A DNA stretch of 64,000 bases from Loktanella sp. D2R18 (GCF_003318235.1 NZ_QOCG01000030.1:1-64000), one strand, 5' to 3'; counted from the first letter of the stretch, positions 53,398 through 62,387 are shown. The notes: generated from the sequence alone by a model not told the origin. Numbers and translations are program-made.

Positions 53398-53527
53398 CGT
53401 GGGTTCTTTCGGCTAATTTTTTAAAAATTCACGCCACGCTACGCTTCGGAGGCGCAAGTTGCAAATCGCTTTCGCTCTTTCCGTTACGCCAAGCCCATGA
53501 CACGATACCCAAAAGCCGGAGAATCCG

Positions 53528-54205
53528 ATGACGATAACAACCTGTGTATTTGATGCCTACGGGACCCTTTTCGACGTCAATGCCGCCGCGCAAGCCGCCG
53601 CCCGCGAACCCGCCCATGCGCAACTTGCCGATGTTTGGCCCGCGATTGCCCGTGATTGGCGCGCAAAGCAGTTGGAATATAGCTGGCTGCGTGCGGTGGC
53701 AGATCAGCACTGCGATTTTTGGCAAGTGACCCAAGACGGGCTGGATTGGGCGCTTGAAGCGAGCGGCATAACCAACGAAGCGACCCGCAAACGCCTGCTT
53801 GATCTGTATTGGGAACTGCAAGCCTACCCAGAGGTCCCCCAAGTGTTAGCCAATCTGCGCGCGGCAGGCATGAGAACCGCGATCCTTTCAAATGGCAGCC
53901 CTGAAATGTTGAACGCGGCGGTGCAATCTGCGCAGATTGGCCCGTTGCTTGATGCCTCCCTCTCGGTCCAAGACGTTGGCATATTCAAACCCTCCGCCCG
54001 CGTTTACGACATGGTTGGCAACAGTTTTGGCTGTGCCAAGGAAGAGGTTTTATTCGTGTCCTCAAACGGTTGGGATGCGGCGGGGGCTGCCGGATATGGG
54101 TTTCAAACGGCATGGGTTAATCGCGCAGGCGCACCCGTGGATCGGCTGTATGCCGCACCGCATCATATCGTGCCTGACCTCACTGCCATTTCGGGACTGA
54201 TCTGA
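53528..54205 (+). CDS. L-2-haloacid dehalogenase (HAD type II)
   Basis: This 225-residue HAD enzyme converts L-2-haloacids to D-2-hydroxyacids. The residues known from L-DEX enzymes are present: nucleophile Asp9 and Thr13 in FDAYGTLFDV, the Arg in the ARDWRAKQLEYSW region, Ser-Asn in LSNGSPEML, Lys in IFKPSARVY, and Ser/Asn/Asp in VSSNGWDAAG. Its stop overlaps the start of the next hydrolase gene (TGATG). It heads a six-gene overlapping chain. Confidence 0.9.
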   Translation: MTITTCVFDAYGTLFDVNAAAQAAAREPAHAQLADVWPAIARDWRAKQLEYSWLRAVADQHCDFWQVTQDGLDWALEASGITNEATRKRLLDLYWELQAYPEVPQVLANLRAAGMRTAILSNGSPEMLNAAVQSAQIGPLLDASLSVQDVGIFKPSARVYDMVGNSFGCAKEEVLFVSSNGWDAAGAAGYGFQTAWVNRAGAPVDRLYAAPHHIVPDLTAISGLI

Positions 54206-55023
54206 TGCCACATTTTACAGCCCAAGACGGTATCTCACTGCATTATACAGATCAAGGCACTGGATTACCTGTCATCGCTTTGGCCGGGCTCACCCGCAAT
54301 GGTGCTGATTTCGACCATATCGCGCCGGCTTGGCCAACCCGGCTGATCCGACCTGATTACCGGGGTCGCGGACAATCGGATTGGGCGGACCCTGCGACCT
54401 ACACAATCCCACATGAAGCAGCAGATGTCTTGACCCTGATGAACCACCTTAACATCGACCAAGCGGCCATACTGGGCACCTCGCGCGGCGGGCTGATCGC
54501 GATGACCCTTGCGATTACGGCCAAAGATCGGCTGCTCGGTGTCGCGCTCAATGACGTTGGACCTGAACTGAAACCAGAAGGCATGTCGATCATCATGGAT
54601 TACATCGGGCGCAACCCGGCACAAAAGACCTATGCCCAAGCCGCTGCCGCGCGCGCGCACCTATGGACCACCTTTGAAAACGTACCGATGGACCGCTGGA
54701 TGGCCGAGGTGAAAGCCCATTACGAAGAAACCCCCGAAGGTTTGATCATACGCTACGATCCGAAACTGCGTGATGCGATTATCGCCAGCGGCGCACAGCC
54801 AATGCCGGATCTTTGGCCGCTTTTTGATGCCTTTGACGGGTTGCCACTGGCGTTGATCCGTGGCGCAAATTCCGATCTTTTGTCCGTTGAAACCGCTGAT
54901 GAAATGGCCCGACGTCGCCCTGATATGATCCGCGCGGATGTGCCTGGGCGTGGGCATGTGCCCTTTTTAGATGAACCACAATCGCTAACTGCCTTGCGCA
55001 GTTGGCTGGAGAAAATGACATGA
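54205..55023 (+). CDS. Alpha/beta hydrolase
   Basis: This 272-residue protein has the alpha/beta-hydrolase fold: oxyanion region IALAGLTRNGADF, nucleophile elbow GTSRGG (Ser near residue 93), acid Asp in the RGANSDLLS strand and the His in GRGHVPF. Substrate is unknown; esterase, dehalogenase and lactonase activities occur in the family. It overlaps the dehalogenase gene by 1 nt and the dehydratase gene by 4 nt. Confidence 0.88.
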   Translation: MPHFTAQDGISLHYTDQGTGLPVIALAGLTRNGADFDHIAPAWPTRLIRPDYRGRGQSDWADPATYTIPHEAADVLTLMNHLNIDQAAILGTSRGGLIAMTLAITAKDRLLGVALNDVGPELKPEGMSIIMDYIGRNPAQKTYAQAAAARAHLWTTFENVPMDRWMAEVKAHYEETPEGLIIRYDPKLRDAIIASGAQPMPDLWPLFDAFDGLPLALIRGANSDLLSVETADEMARRRPDMIRADVPGRGHVPFLDEPQSLTALRSWLEKMT

Positions 55024-55982
55024 ATATCGACATGATCCGCGCGGCGGCCAAACGCATCGACGGCCATGCGCGGCGCACACCGATCTTATCATCACCATTC
55101 TTAGACGAAATCGCGGGACGACGCGTTTTTGTGAAAGCGGAGTGCCTGCAGCACACCGGATCGTTCAAATTTCGCGGCGCGTGGTCGGCAGTCTCCATGC
55201 TGTCGCCCGACCAGATCAAGGCGGGAGTGATCGCATTTTCAAGCGGCAACCACGCACAAGGCATCGCATTGGCCGCGCAAAAACATGGCGCGCCAGCGGT
55301 CATCATTATGCCATCAAACGCACCCGCAATCAAAATCGCCAATACGCGCGCTTTGGGCGCAGAGGTCGTGCTATATGACCGTTCAACCGAAGATCGCGAT
55401 GAAATTGGCGACCGGCTTGCGGCTGAGCGCAGCTTGACCTTGATCAAACCCTTTGACGAGCCACATGTCATTGCAGGCCAAGGCACCTGCGGGCTTGAGA
55501 TCGCGCAAGAGCTTGGAAATTTATCGGCGGAAGTTGCTGTGTGCTGCGGTGGCGGGGGACTAACATCAGGAGTCGCGATGGCCTTGGCCACAGACGCGCC
55601 AAACATGCGGGTGCGTCCAGTGGAACCCGCGGGTTTTGATGACGCCTCCCGGTCGCTTATCAGTGGTAAGATTGAACGAAACGCGCAAATGGATGGGTCG
55701 CTTTGTGATGCGATTATCACGCCACAGCCAGGCAATTTGACCTTTCCGATTATGCAAGAACATTGCGGCCCCGGTATTGCAGTGACCGACGACGAATGTT
55801 TGCGCGCGATGGCCGTTGCGTTTGCCCGGCTAAAAATCGTCATCGAACCCGGCGGTGTGGCCGCTTTGGCCGCCGCGCTTTATCACCCTGACGCCTTTAA
55901 CGGTGATGCCGTTGTCGCCATTGCGACCGGTGGAAACGTTGATCCGGCTGTATTTGCACGTGCCCTGGAGACCCTGTCATGA
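55020..55982 (+). CDS. PLP-dependent threonine/serine dehydratase-like enzyme
   Basis: This 320-residue fold-type II PLP enzyme has the lysine in TGSFKFRGA (near residue 45), the substrate loop SSGNHAQG and the phosphate-binding CCGGGGLTSG. The short length without an ACT domain indicates the catabolic threonine dehydratase, serine racemase or hydroxyaspartate/hydroxyectoine-dehydratase (EutB-like) group; these cannot be separated by eye. It is coupled by ATGA overlaps on both sides. Confidence 0.88.
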   Translation: MNIDMIRAAAKRIDGHARRTPILSSPFLDEIAGRRVFVKAECLQHTGSFKFRGAWSAVSMLSPDQIKAGVIAFSSGNHAQGIALAAQKHGAPAVIIMPSNAPAIKIANTRALGAEVVLYDRSTEDRDEIGDRLAAERSLTLIKPFDEPHVIAGQGTCGLEIAQELGNLSAEVAVCCGGGGLTSGVAMALATDAPNMRVRPVEPAGFDDASRSLISGKIERNAQMDGSLCDAIITPQPGNLTFPIMQEHCGPGIAVTDDECLRAMAVAFARLKIVIEPGGVAALAAALYHPDAFNGDAVVAIATGGNVDPAVFARALETLS

Positions 55983-57178
55983 CTCGATTTACGATCGCCA
56001 GCTTTAACGTCAAAAACCTGATCGAAGCGGATCAAGAATATTATAAATTCGAACAATACACCCCCGAGGAATACGCGTGGAAACGCGCATGGCTTGCGGA
56101 TCAATTACTGACCATGAACGCAGATATCGTCGGGTTTCAGGAAATCTTCAGCGAAGAATCCCTACGCGATGTCGTGATCGAAACCGATGAGTTAGGCATG
56201 GCAGCCAACGCGGCCAATATCCCCGATCGGTCAAAACGCTATGCCCGCAAGGCCATTTTCCGCAAACTTGCCTACGAACCCTATACAGAATCCGCGCTGG
56301 CATTCGCGCCCAACAGCTTTGATGGCGGCCCCGGCGCGCGTCGTCCGGGCGTTGCGATCTTGTCGCGGTTTGGCTTTGTTGGCACCCCCGAAATTATCCA
56401 AGACCTGCCAGAGCCGCTTGATATTCCCTTCAGCGACATTGATGGCACCGATGGGGGCTGCTATCAGGTCAAGCGCCTGTCGCGCCCGATCCTGAAAGTG
56501 CGCATTCCGATTGGCGATACAGTCGTGACCGTGTTCAACTGCCATTTGAAATCAAAGCTCGGCGAGCTGCCACGGCCCGAAGGTGCCGCCTTTCCACCTG
56601 CAGCGGATTTGGTGAACTATGACCCTGCGGCCCGTGCGATGGGATCGCTGCGTGCCGCCCTGCGCCGCATGGCCGAAGCATGGGTTTTGCGCAAAGCAAT
56701 CCTCGAAGAACTTGAGGCGGGCAATCCCGTCATGGTCTTAGGCGATTTCAACGATAGCGAAACCGCCGTTTCATCCGAAATCATCACTGGCGAGGCGCCG
56801 TTTAAAAACTACGCATGGATGCGTCGCCACGACGCCCAAACGAGCCGTGACCGCTATTCCGACGAACAAAACGAAGTGATCCAAGAGAAGATCAGCAAGG
56901 TGCGCCTGTTTTCAGCAGAGAAACTATTTGTGCGTAAATCACTGCGCGATATGGTCTACACCTCGGCCTTTGGGGGCGTCTTTGAAAGCATCGACCAAAT
57001 TTTGATGTCGCGTCATTTCCATCCTGAATTCGACGGCAAGATTGGTGAAATGGAATACTTTAGTGCGCTTAATGATCACCTGACGGACGGGTCCCACCCC
57101 GAGGCGCCGTATAACAAGCTTGCGTCAGATCACGGGCAGATCATGGCGCATATGGTTTTGGGTGACCCTGATGAATGA
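55979..57178 (+). CDS. Endonuclease/exonuclease/phosphatase family protein
   Basis: This 399-residue protein has the EEP metal-dependent phosphoesterase fold: TIASFNVKNLIEAD with the metal Asn, DIVGFQEIFS with the metal Glu, FNCHLKSK with the catalytic His, LGDFNDSE with Asp/Asn and the closing SDHGQIMAHM. There is no signal peptide. It could act on nucleic acids or phospholipid-like substrates. Its place in a chain of hydrolases is unusual. It overlaps both neighbours. Confidence 0.87.
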   Translation: MTRFTIASFNVKNLIEADQEYYKFEQYTPEEYAWKRAWLADQLLTMNADIVGFQEIFSEESLRDVVIETDELGMAANAANIPDRSKRYARKAIFRKLAYEPYTESALAFAPNSFDGGPGARRPGVAILSRFGFVGTPEIIQDLPEPLDIPFSDIDGTDGGCYQVKRLSRPILKVRIPIGDTVVTVFNCHLKSKLGELPRPEGAAFPPAADLVNYDPAARAMGSLRAALRRMAEAWVLRKAILEELEAGNPVMVLGDFNDSETAVSSEIITGEAPFKNYAWMRRHDAQTSRDRYSDEQNEVIQEKISKVRLFSAEKLFVRKSLRDMVYTSAFGGVFESIDQILMSRHFHPEFDGKIGEMEYFSALNDHLTDGSHPEAPYNKLASDHGQIMAHMVLGDPDE

Positions 57179-57968
57179 GCGGACGCAAGTTGACCGCGAC
57201 GACGTGAAGCTGAACGTTTTGGCCGAGGGCCCCGCCGACGGGCCTGCAATCGTCTTTGCCAATTCGCTAGGTACCGATCTGCGGCTATGGGATGGGATTG
57301 TCCCGCTGCTGCCAAGGGGCTTGCGGGTTATCCGCTATGATATGCGTGGCCATGGGCAATCGGATGTGCCTGCTGGACCCTACACGATGGGTCAGTTGGT
57401 CAGTGACGCAGAAGCCGTCTGCGACGGGTTTGATCTGCGTGACGTGTTGTTCGTGGGTCTCTCTGTCGGCGGCATGGTGGCACAGGGTTTGGCGATCAAA
57501 CGCCCTGATCTGGTCCGTGCGCTTGTACTGTCCAATACGGCGGCGAAAATTGGCAACAAGAAACTCTGGCAAGATCGGATCGACACTGTATTGTCGAAAG
57601 GGCTAGATGCCATGGCCGATGAGGTCATGAAGCGTTGGTTTTCCCCCAACTTTTACGCATCGGAATCAATGCTTGCATGGCGCGACATGTTGGTGGCCAC
57701 CCCGCTTAGCGGATACGTTGGGATTTGCCATGCGATTGCGGGCACTGATTTCTATACGCCAACAAGCGGGCTACGCATCCCAACATTGGGCATCGCTGGG
57801 TCAGATGATGGGGCCACGCCGCCCGATTTGGTGCGCGAAACGATCGATCTGATCCCCGGATCAAAGTTTGAACTGATCCGCCGTGTCGGACATCTGCCTT
57901 GCGCTGAAAACCCGGTTGGCTATGCGTCCCTGCTCAACACATTCATTCAAGATATCGGGCATGGCTGA
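57171..57968 (+). CDS. pcaD: 3-Oxoadipate enol-lactonase-like hydrolase
   Basis: This 265-residue alpha/beta hydrolase closely follows the PcaD pattern: VFANSLGTDLRLWDGIVPLLP, the RYDMRGHGQSDVPAGPYTM loop, nucleophile in GLSVGGMVAQGLA, Asp in AGSDDGATPP and His in VGHLPCAENP. PcaD opens the enol-lactone in protocatechuate/catechol degradation, but no other pca gene is in the window. The ATG at 57171 overlaps the EEP gene end by 8 nt. Confidence 0.85.
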   Translation: MNERTQVDRDDVKLNVLAEGPADGPAIVFANSLGTDLRLWDGIVPLLPRGLRVIRYDMRGHGQSDVPAGPYTMGQLVSDAEAVCDGFDLRDVLFVGLSVGGMVAQGLAIKRPDLVRALVLSNTAAKIGNKKLWQDRIDTVLSKGLDAMADEVMKRWFSPNFYASESMLAWRDMLVATPLSGYVGICHAIAGTDFYTPTSGLRIPTLGIAGSDDGATPPDLVRETIDLIPGSKFELIRRVGHLPCAENPVGYASLLNTFIQDIGHG

Positions 57969-58656
57969 GTTTCTATTGATCCACGGATCCTGTCATGGGG
58001 CCTGGTGCTGGGACGATCTTATCCCACACTTGCAGGCCGCCGGACACAGCGCCCGCGCGATTGATTTGCCGTCGCATGGCGATGACACCACTGATCCCGC
58101 AGAGGTTACACTTGATCGTTATGCCAACGCTATTATTACTGCAATCGACACGCCCGTCGTATTGGTTGGGCATTCGATGGCCGGCTACCCCATTACCCAA
58201 ACGGCGAATTTGGCCCCTGAAAAGATCAGCAAGCTGATCTATCTTTGCGCCTATGCACCGATGATCGGACAGTCTACGGCCCAGATGCGGCAGATGGCGG
58301 ACACCCAGCCATTGCGCGACGCGATCATTGTCGCAGCTGACCGGGTGACGTTCTCTATTGCCCCCTCCAAGGCCACCGAAAAGTTCTATCATGATGTTGA
58401 CCCAGCGCGCGCGGCTTGGGCCGTAGGGCAGCTTGGGCCGCAACCTATTTTACCGCAAGAGACCACGATCACGCAGATCCCCAATGTGCCACGCCACTAT
58501 ATCCGCTGTACTAATGACAAGACGATCCCACCTGCATTTCAGACCAAAATGACCGCCGATTGGCCTGCCAAAATGATCACGCAGTTGCCGACATCACATT
58601 CGCCATTCCTATCAGACCCCGCCGCATTGGCTACCGCGCTGATCAACGCCTTGTAG
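57961..58656 (+). CDS. Alpha/beta hydrolase (MES/HNL-like esterase)
   Basis: This 231-residue hydrolase resembles the plant-type methylesterase/hydroxynitrile-lyase group: LLIHGSCHGAWCWDDLIP at the start, nucleophile GHSMAGYPITQ, acid in CTNDKTIPP and His in TSHSPFLSDP. The bacterial relatives are short ester hydrolases. The ATG at 57961 overlaps the pcaD-like gene by 8 nt. It is the third hydrolase of the chain. Confidence 0.87.
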   Translation: MAEFLLIHGSCHGAWCWDDLIPHLQAAGHSARAIDLPSHGDDTTDPAEVTLDRYANAIITAIDTPVVLVGHSMAGYPITQTANLAPEKISKLIYLCAYAPMIGQSTAQMRQMADTQPLRDAIIVAADRVTFSIAPSKATEKFYHDVDPARAAWAVGQLGPQPILPQETTITQIPNVPRHYIRCTNDKTIPPAFQTKMTADWPAKMITQLPTSHSPFLSDPAALATALINAL

Positions 58657-58705
58657 ACTAAAATCACCCCTTGCAATGAGACGCAGGGCATCCAATTGTG
58701 CCCTC

Positions 58706-59923
58706 ATGAAAAGCAATCTTCCACTCACCTTTATCCTGATCACCGTCGTGATCGACGCCATGGGGATAGGGTTGATCATGCCCGTGATGCCCGAACTGAT
58801 CCAAGAGGTCGAAGGGCGCGATCTGGCGATGGCCGCCGTTTGGGGCGGTGTGTTGACCACGATATTTGCAGCGATGCAGTTTCTATTTGGCCCGACCATC
58901 GGCAGCCTATCTGACCGTTACGGGCGGCGGCCTGTTTTACTGTGGTCCCTCGTATTCATGGCGTTCGACTATGTGTTGATGGCTGTTGCGGGGACAATTT
59001 GGTTGCTGGTGGTTGGGCGCTTGATCGGTGGGATCACCGCAGCCACGCAATCGACCGCATCCGCCTATGTCGCTGACATTTCGACGCCGGAACAAAAGGC
59101 CGTCAACTTTGGCCGGATCGGCGCAGCGTTTGGGATAGGGTTTGTCTTTGGCCCGATGCTGGGCGGCGTCTTGGCCGAATTTGGGACGCGCGCACCATTT
59201 TGGGCAGCGGCCATATTGGCAGGGACAAATGCGATCTTTGGATATTTTGTGCTGCCTGAGACGGTGACCGACAAAATTCGACGCAAATTCGAATGGCGGC
59301 GCGCTAACCCCTTGGGTGCATTCAAGAGCATCGGGGCCCTGCCCGGCCTGAAACGGCTGATGCTGATCCAATTTGTCTATACCATCGCCTTTTTTGTCTA
59401 CCCCGGGGTCTGGGCCTATTTTGGGGTCGCGCGATTTGACTGGGGGCCAGGAATGATTGGGCTGTCGCTTGGGATCTTTGGCATTGGGATCGCCGTGGTG
59501 CAAGGTCTACTGATGAGACCCATTCTAGACCGGATTGGCGAACGCAAAGCCGTGATCCTAGGGCTATCAATCGATATCGCAGCCTTTGGCGTGCTCGGGT
59601 TCATAACCAACGGCTGGCTGGCGCTGGCATTGATCCCGCTTACTGCACTTGGATCAATCGCGGGGCCCGCCCTGCAAGGGATCATGTCGCGCACGGCATC
59701 GGACGACCAACAAGGCGAGTTGCAAGGTCTGGTCGCATCCATTGCAGCAGTGGCCACGATTATTGCGCCGCTTTTGGTGACGCAGACCTTCTACTACTTC
59801 ACCAGCGACACAGCACCCGTCTATATGCCCGGCGCGCCGTTCTTGGTGTCGGCCTTCTTAACCGTTGGCTGCGTTCTTGTGTTTGTACAAACGCCACGGC
59901 CAAGACGAAAACGCGCTTCATAG
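58706..59923 (+). CDS. TetA-like MFS drug efflux transporter
   Basis: This 405-residue inner-membrane antiporter has 12 predicted helices. The TCR-family features are TVVIDAMGIGLIMPVMPELI in helix 1, the loop 2-3 signature GSLSDRYGRRPVLL and the helix 5 motif GIGFVFGPMLGG. The group includes TetA but most chromosomal members have unknown substrates. The start at 58706 gives the usual N terminus. It ends 55 bp before the TetR gene. Confidence 0.9.
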   Translation: MKSNLPLTFILITVVIDAMGIGLIMPVMPELIQEVEGRDLAMAAVWGGVLTTIFAAMQFLFGPTIGSLSDRYGRRPVLLWSLVFMAFDYVLMAVAGTIWLLVVGRLIGGITAATQSTASAYVADISTPEQKAVNFGRIGAAFGIGFVFGPMLGGVLAEFGTRAPFWAAAILAGTNAIFGYFVLPETVTDKIRRKFEWRRANPLGAFKSIGALPGLKRLMLIQFVYTIAFFVYPGVWAYFGVARFDWGPGMIGLSLGIFGIGIAVVQGLLMRPILDRIGERKAVILGLSIDIAAFGVLGFITNGWLALALIPLTALGSIAGPALQGIMSRTASDDQQGELQGLVASIAAVATIIAPLLVTQTFYYFTSDTAPVYMPGAPFLVSAFLTVGCVLVFVQTPRPRRKRAS

Positions 59924-59952
59924 GGTTTTCATCGCGTTTTCCCCTTGCTACG

Positions 59953-59967
59953 GTGAACTGCGTTCAG
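59953..59967. promoter_or_regulatory. Candidate TetR operator 1 (before the tetR-type gene)
   Basis: GTGAAC-tgc-GTTCAG, an almost perfect inverted repeat 11 bp before the regulator's ATG. It shares the GTGAAC-N3-GTTCA pattern with the sites at 60580 and 60638, which supports autoregulation. Confidence 0.7.
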
Positions 59968-59978
59968 ATGAGGGTATT

Positions 59979-60575
59979 ATGGCTGGAAAAGTTGCACTGC
60001 GCCGCGCGGCATTGCGCGAAGATCTTATTAACATTGCGCAGCGACGGATCGCGGCAAACGGGCTATCAGCGCTGCGGGCGCGCGATCTTGCGACCGAGGC
60101 TGGGTGTGCCTTGGGGGCGATCTATAACGTCTTTGGCGATCTGAATGATCTGGTGCTGGCAGTAAATGCGCGGACATTTCACCAATTGGGGGCTGATGTG
60201 GCTGCTGCCCTAGCCGATGCGCCACAAGACCCGGTGGATCAATTGGTTGTCATGGCACAAGCCTATCACCATTTCGCGGCGGCACACCTGCACAGCTGGC
60301 GGGCACTATTCGATGTAGAGCGCGCGCCCGACACCCCCGCCCCCGATTGGTACCTGCACGAGATGGGACAGCTATTCACCTATATCTCTGATCCGCTTGC
60401 TGTGATTTTCCCCGCGCGCGATCCTCAAGAATTGACCCTTTTGACACGTGCGCTGTTTTCATCCGTGCATGGAATCGTGATTTTGGCGCTTGATGGGGCC
60501 AGCGCGGGCGTACCATCCGACGATATAGATCGTATGATCGCGCTTGTTTTAAGGCAATTGACATCTCAGCCATAA
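59979..60575 (+). CDS. TetR-family regulator
   Basis: This 198-residue repressor has an N-terminal helix-turn-helix (about residues 8-55, with ALRARDLATEAGCALGAIYNVFGDLNDLV) and a C-terminal ligand/dimer domain (TetR_C-like, with the AHLHSWRALFDVERAP segment). The ATG at 59979 opens the domain; a longer frame from 59865 overlaps the transporter gene. Three copies of one palindrome lie just before it and around the promoter of the pspA-like gene, so it probably controls both itself and that operon. Confidence 0.9.
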   Translation: MAGKVALRRAALREDLINIAQRRIAANGLSALRARDLATEAGCALGAIYNVFGDLNDLVLAVNARTFHQLGADVAAALADAPQDPVDQLVVMAQAYHHFAAAHLHSWRALFDVERAPDTPAPDWYLHEMGQLFTYISDPLAVIFPARDPQELTLLTRALFSSVHGIVILALDGASAGVPSDDIDRMIALVLRQLTSQP

Positions 60576-60579
60576 TTTT

Positions 60580-60594
60580 GTGAACTTTGTTCAC
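60580..60594. promoter_or_regulatory. Candidate TetR operator 2 (upstream of the pspA -35)
   Basis: GTGAAC-ttt-GTTCAC is a perfect 6-bp inverted repeat located 8 bp upstream of a TTGACC -35 element (60603-60608). Confidence 0.75.
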
Positions 60595-60602
60595 CTTTTT
60601 CC

Positions 60603-60628
60603 TTGACCCAGGGCGCGCGCCCCATTAT
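60603..60628 (+). promoter_or_regulatory. Probable promoter of the pspA-yiaA-plsC-cdsA operon
   Basis: TTGACC (60603-60608) is a good -35. The best -10 is CATTAT (60623-60628) at a short 14-bp spacing. It is bracketed by the two palindromes at 60580 and 60638, a layout suited to repression. Confidence 0.45.
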
Positions 60629-60637
60629 CACCACCTA

Positions 60638-60652
60638 ATGAACAATGTTCAC
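60638..60652. promoter_or_regulatory. Candidate TetR operator 3 (downstream of the pspA promoter)
   Basis: ATGAAC-aat-GTTCAC matches operator 2 in 11 of its 12 arm positions, with its centre 58 bp from that of operator 2. It ends just before the AAAGGA ribosome-binding site of the pspA-like gene. Confidence 0.75.
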
Positions 60653-60666
60653 AAAGGATGATAGCA

Positions 60667-61347
60667 ATGTTTAAGACACTCGCGACCTTGATAAACGGAC
60701 AGAATGCACGCGCCGAAGACCGTGTACGTGACGCATTCGCAATTGAGCTCATTGACCAAAAAATCCGTGAATCCGAAGGCAGCTTGCGCGCCGCAAAATC
60801 AACATTGGCCAGCCTGATCCAGCGTCAGCGGGCAGAAGAAAAACAACATAGCGCCCTGCGGGCCCGGATCAGCGACCTTACCACACGGGCCCAAGAAGCC
60901 TTGGAAAACAACCGCGAAGATATGGCCGCAGAGGCCGCCCGCGCCATCGCGACGATGGAAAACGAATTAACCGTACGGACCGAGACCCTGAATCGCTTGG
61001 ACCAAAAGGTGCTCCGTTTGCGGTCATCTATCGAAACCGGGCACCGCCGGATTATCGACCTTAAGCAAGGTGCGATCCAAGCGCGGGCGGTGCGTCGTGA
61101 ACAATCGATCCAAATGCAGATGGTCAAAACCGGCGCGACCCACGGCAGCGTCGAAGAGGCAGAAGAGCTGATCCAGCGCGTTTTAGGCCGTGATGATCCC
61201 TTTGAGCGCACTGAAATTTTGGCCGATATCAACCACGAACTTGATGGCGGCACGATCACCGACCGCATGGCTGACGCCGGGTTTGGTGGGGCCACACGAT
61301 CAACTGCAGATGATGTCTTGGCGCGGCTCAAGTCATCAAAGAAATAA
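60667..61347 (+). CDS. pspA: PspA/IM30 (ESCRT-III-like) membrane-stress protein
   Basis: This 226-residue protein is almost entirely helical coiled coil, with the amphipathic N-terminal helix MFKTLATLINGQ that binds stressed membranes, long heptad-rich hairpin helices (about 20-150) and a C-terminal helical tail. PspA proteins assemble into ESCRT-III-like rods that protect inner-membrane integrity. The ATG at 60667 is eight bases after AAAGGA; an ATG at 60658 is inside that site. No pspF, pspB or pspC is present, so control differs from E. coli and probably goes through the TetR protein. Confidence 0.9.
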   Translation: MFKTLATLINGQNARAEDRVRDAFAIELIDQKIRESEGSLRAAKSTLASLIQRQRAEEKQHSALRARISDLTTRAQEALENNREDMAAEAARAIATMENELTVRTETLNRLDQKVLRLRSSIETGHRRIIDLKQGAIQARAVRREQSIQMQMVKTGATHGSVEEAEELIQRVLGRDDPFERTEILADINHELDGGTITDRMADAGFGGATRSTADDVLARLKSSKK

Positions 61348-61385
61348 CAAAACCAATTCACGCAACTCAACAAGGATTTAGTAAA

Positions 61386-61664
61386 ATGGCACATAACAAA
61401 TCAGACAACACATTGATCATGTTTGTAAACGGCGCAGGTGTTGCGGTCGCTTATGGGATGCTGGGGATCTCGCTTTGGCTTTCACCAGATGTTCCATTGT
61501 CCACCAAAGGCTTTTGGGCGATGTCGGTGATGATGCTGACGCTGGCGCTGGTAAACTTTGTGAAATACCGATTTGACGACAAAATGTCCGAAGACCGTAT
61601 CCAGCGAATCGAAGACGCGAAGAACGAAAAATTGCTGTCAGACTACGTCGGTGAAACATCCTAA
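61386..61664 (+). CDS. YiaA/YiaB-like small membrane protein
   Basis: This 92-residue inner-membrane protein has two helices (about 10-32 and 44-60) joined by a short loop and a charged C-terminal helix (DDKMSEDRIQRIEDAKNEKLL). The layout fits the YiaA/YiaB two-helix domain family. It is 38 bp behind the pspA-like gene on the same strand, so it is a likely membrane partner or co-regulated factor. The gene ends 81 bp before plsC. Confidence 0.7.
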   Translation: MAHNKSDNTLIMFVNGAGVAVAYGMLGISLWLSPDVPLSTKGFWAMSVMMLTLALVNFVKYRFDDKMSEDRIQRIEDAKNEKLLSDYVGETS

Positions 61665-61745
61665 TTGTCTGCTCCCTGCCCGCGCAATTGCATGGGCAGG
61701 GAAATGCGCTTTTCAACACGATCGATATGCACCAAGGTTGGGTCC

Positions 61746-62387
61746 ATGAAATTTTTACGCCGCCTCGCGGCCCGGATTGTGGGCCATGCCATCCGAATTT
61801 TCGCACGGGCGATCACCGCGGTGCGCGCAGATTGGCAAGGGATCGAACCCGTGCCGCGCCAACGCGTCTATTTTGCCAATCACACAAGCAACGGTGACAT
61901 GCCGATGATTTGGGCGGCATTGCCGCCTGCACTACGCCGTGAAGTTCGCCCCGTTGCCGCGGCAGATTATTGGCTGAAAAACAAGCTGCGTGCCTTTGTC
62001 GGCCCTGAAGTGTTCAACTGCGTGCTCGTCGACCGCCGCCCAGAGGTCAAAGATAAGCCGATGGATAAGATCATTGCCGCCTTGGACGAAGGGGCGTCGT
62101 TGATCATCTTTCCCGAAGGCAATCGCAACATGACCGATGAGCCGCTTTTGCCGTTTAAGGCGGGGCTATATAACATGGGGCTGGCCCGGCCTGATATTGA
62201 TTTGGTGCCCACGTGGGTCGCCAATCTCAATACGATCATGCCCAAAGGCGAGGTGATCCCACTGCCGCTGATTTGCACCGTCACATTTGGTACGCCAATC
62301 CATGTCAAAGCCGACGAAGACAAGGACGCATTTTTGGCCCGCGCGTCAGACGCATTGGTCGCGCTGGCACCTGAGGTGACACAATGA
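61746..62387 (+). CDS. plsC: 1-Acyl-sn-glycerol-3-phosphate acyltransferase (PlsC family)
   Basis: This 213-residue membrane-associated acyltransferase makes phosphatidic acid. The HX4D catalytic motif is NHTSNGD and the glycerophosphate-binding motif is IIFPEGNRN. The ATG at 61746 follows the small membrane protein gene; a longer frame from 61665 lacks support. Its stop overlaps the cdsA-like start (ATGA), so product and next enzyme are made together. Confidence 0.9.
   Translation: MKFLRRLAARIVGHAIRIFARAITAVRADWQGIEPVPRQRVYFANHTSNGDMPMIWAALPPALRREVRPVAAADYWLKNKLRAFVGPEVFNCVLVDRRPEVKDKPMDKIIAALDEGASLIIFPEGNRNMTDEPLLPFKAGLYNMGLARPDIDLVPTWVANLNTIMPKGEVIPLPLICTVTFGTPIHVKADEDKDAFLARASDALVALAPEVTQ

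Noticed and set aside
58706-59923. Tetracycline resistance gene
   Set aside because: TCR-family signature is present, but chromosomal relatives have varied or unknown substrates, so resistance cannot be claimed.
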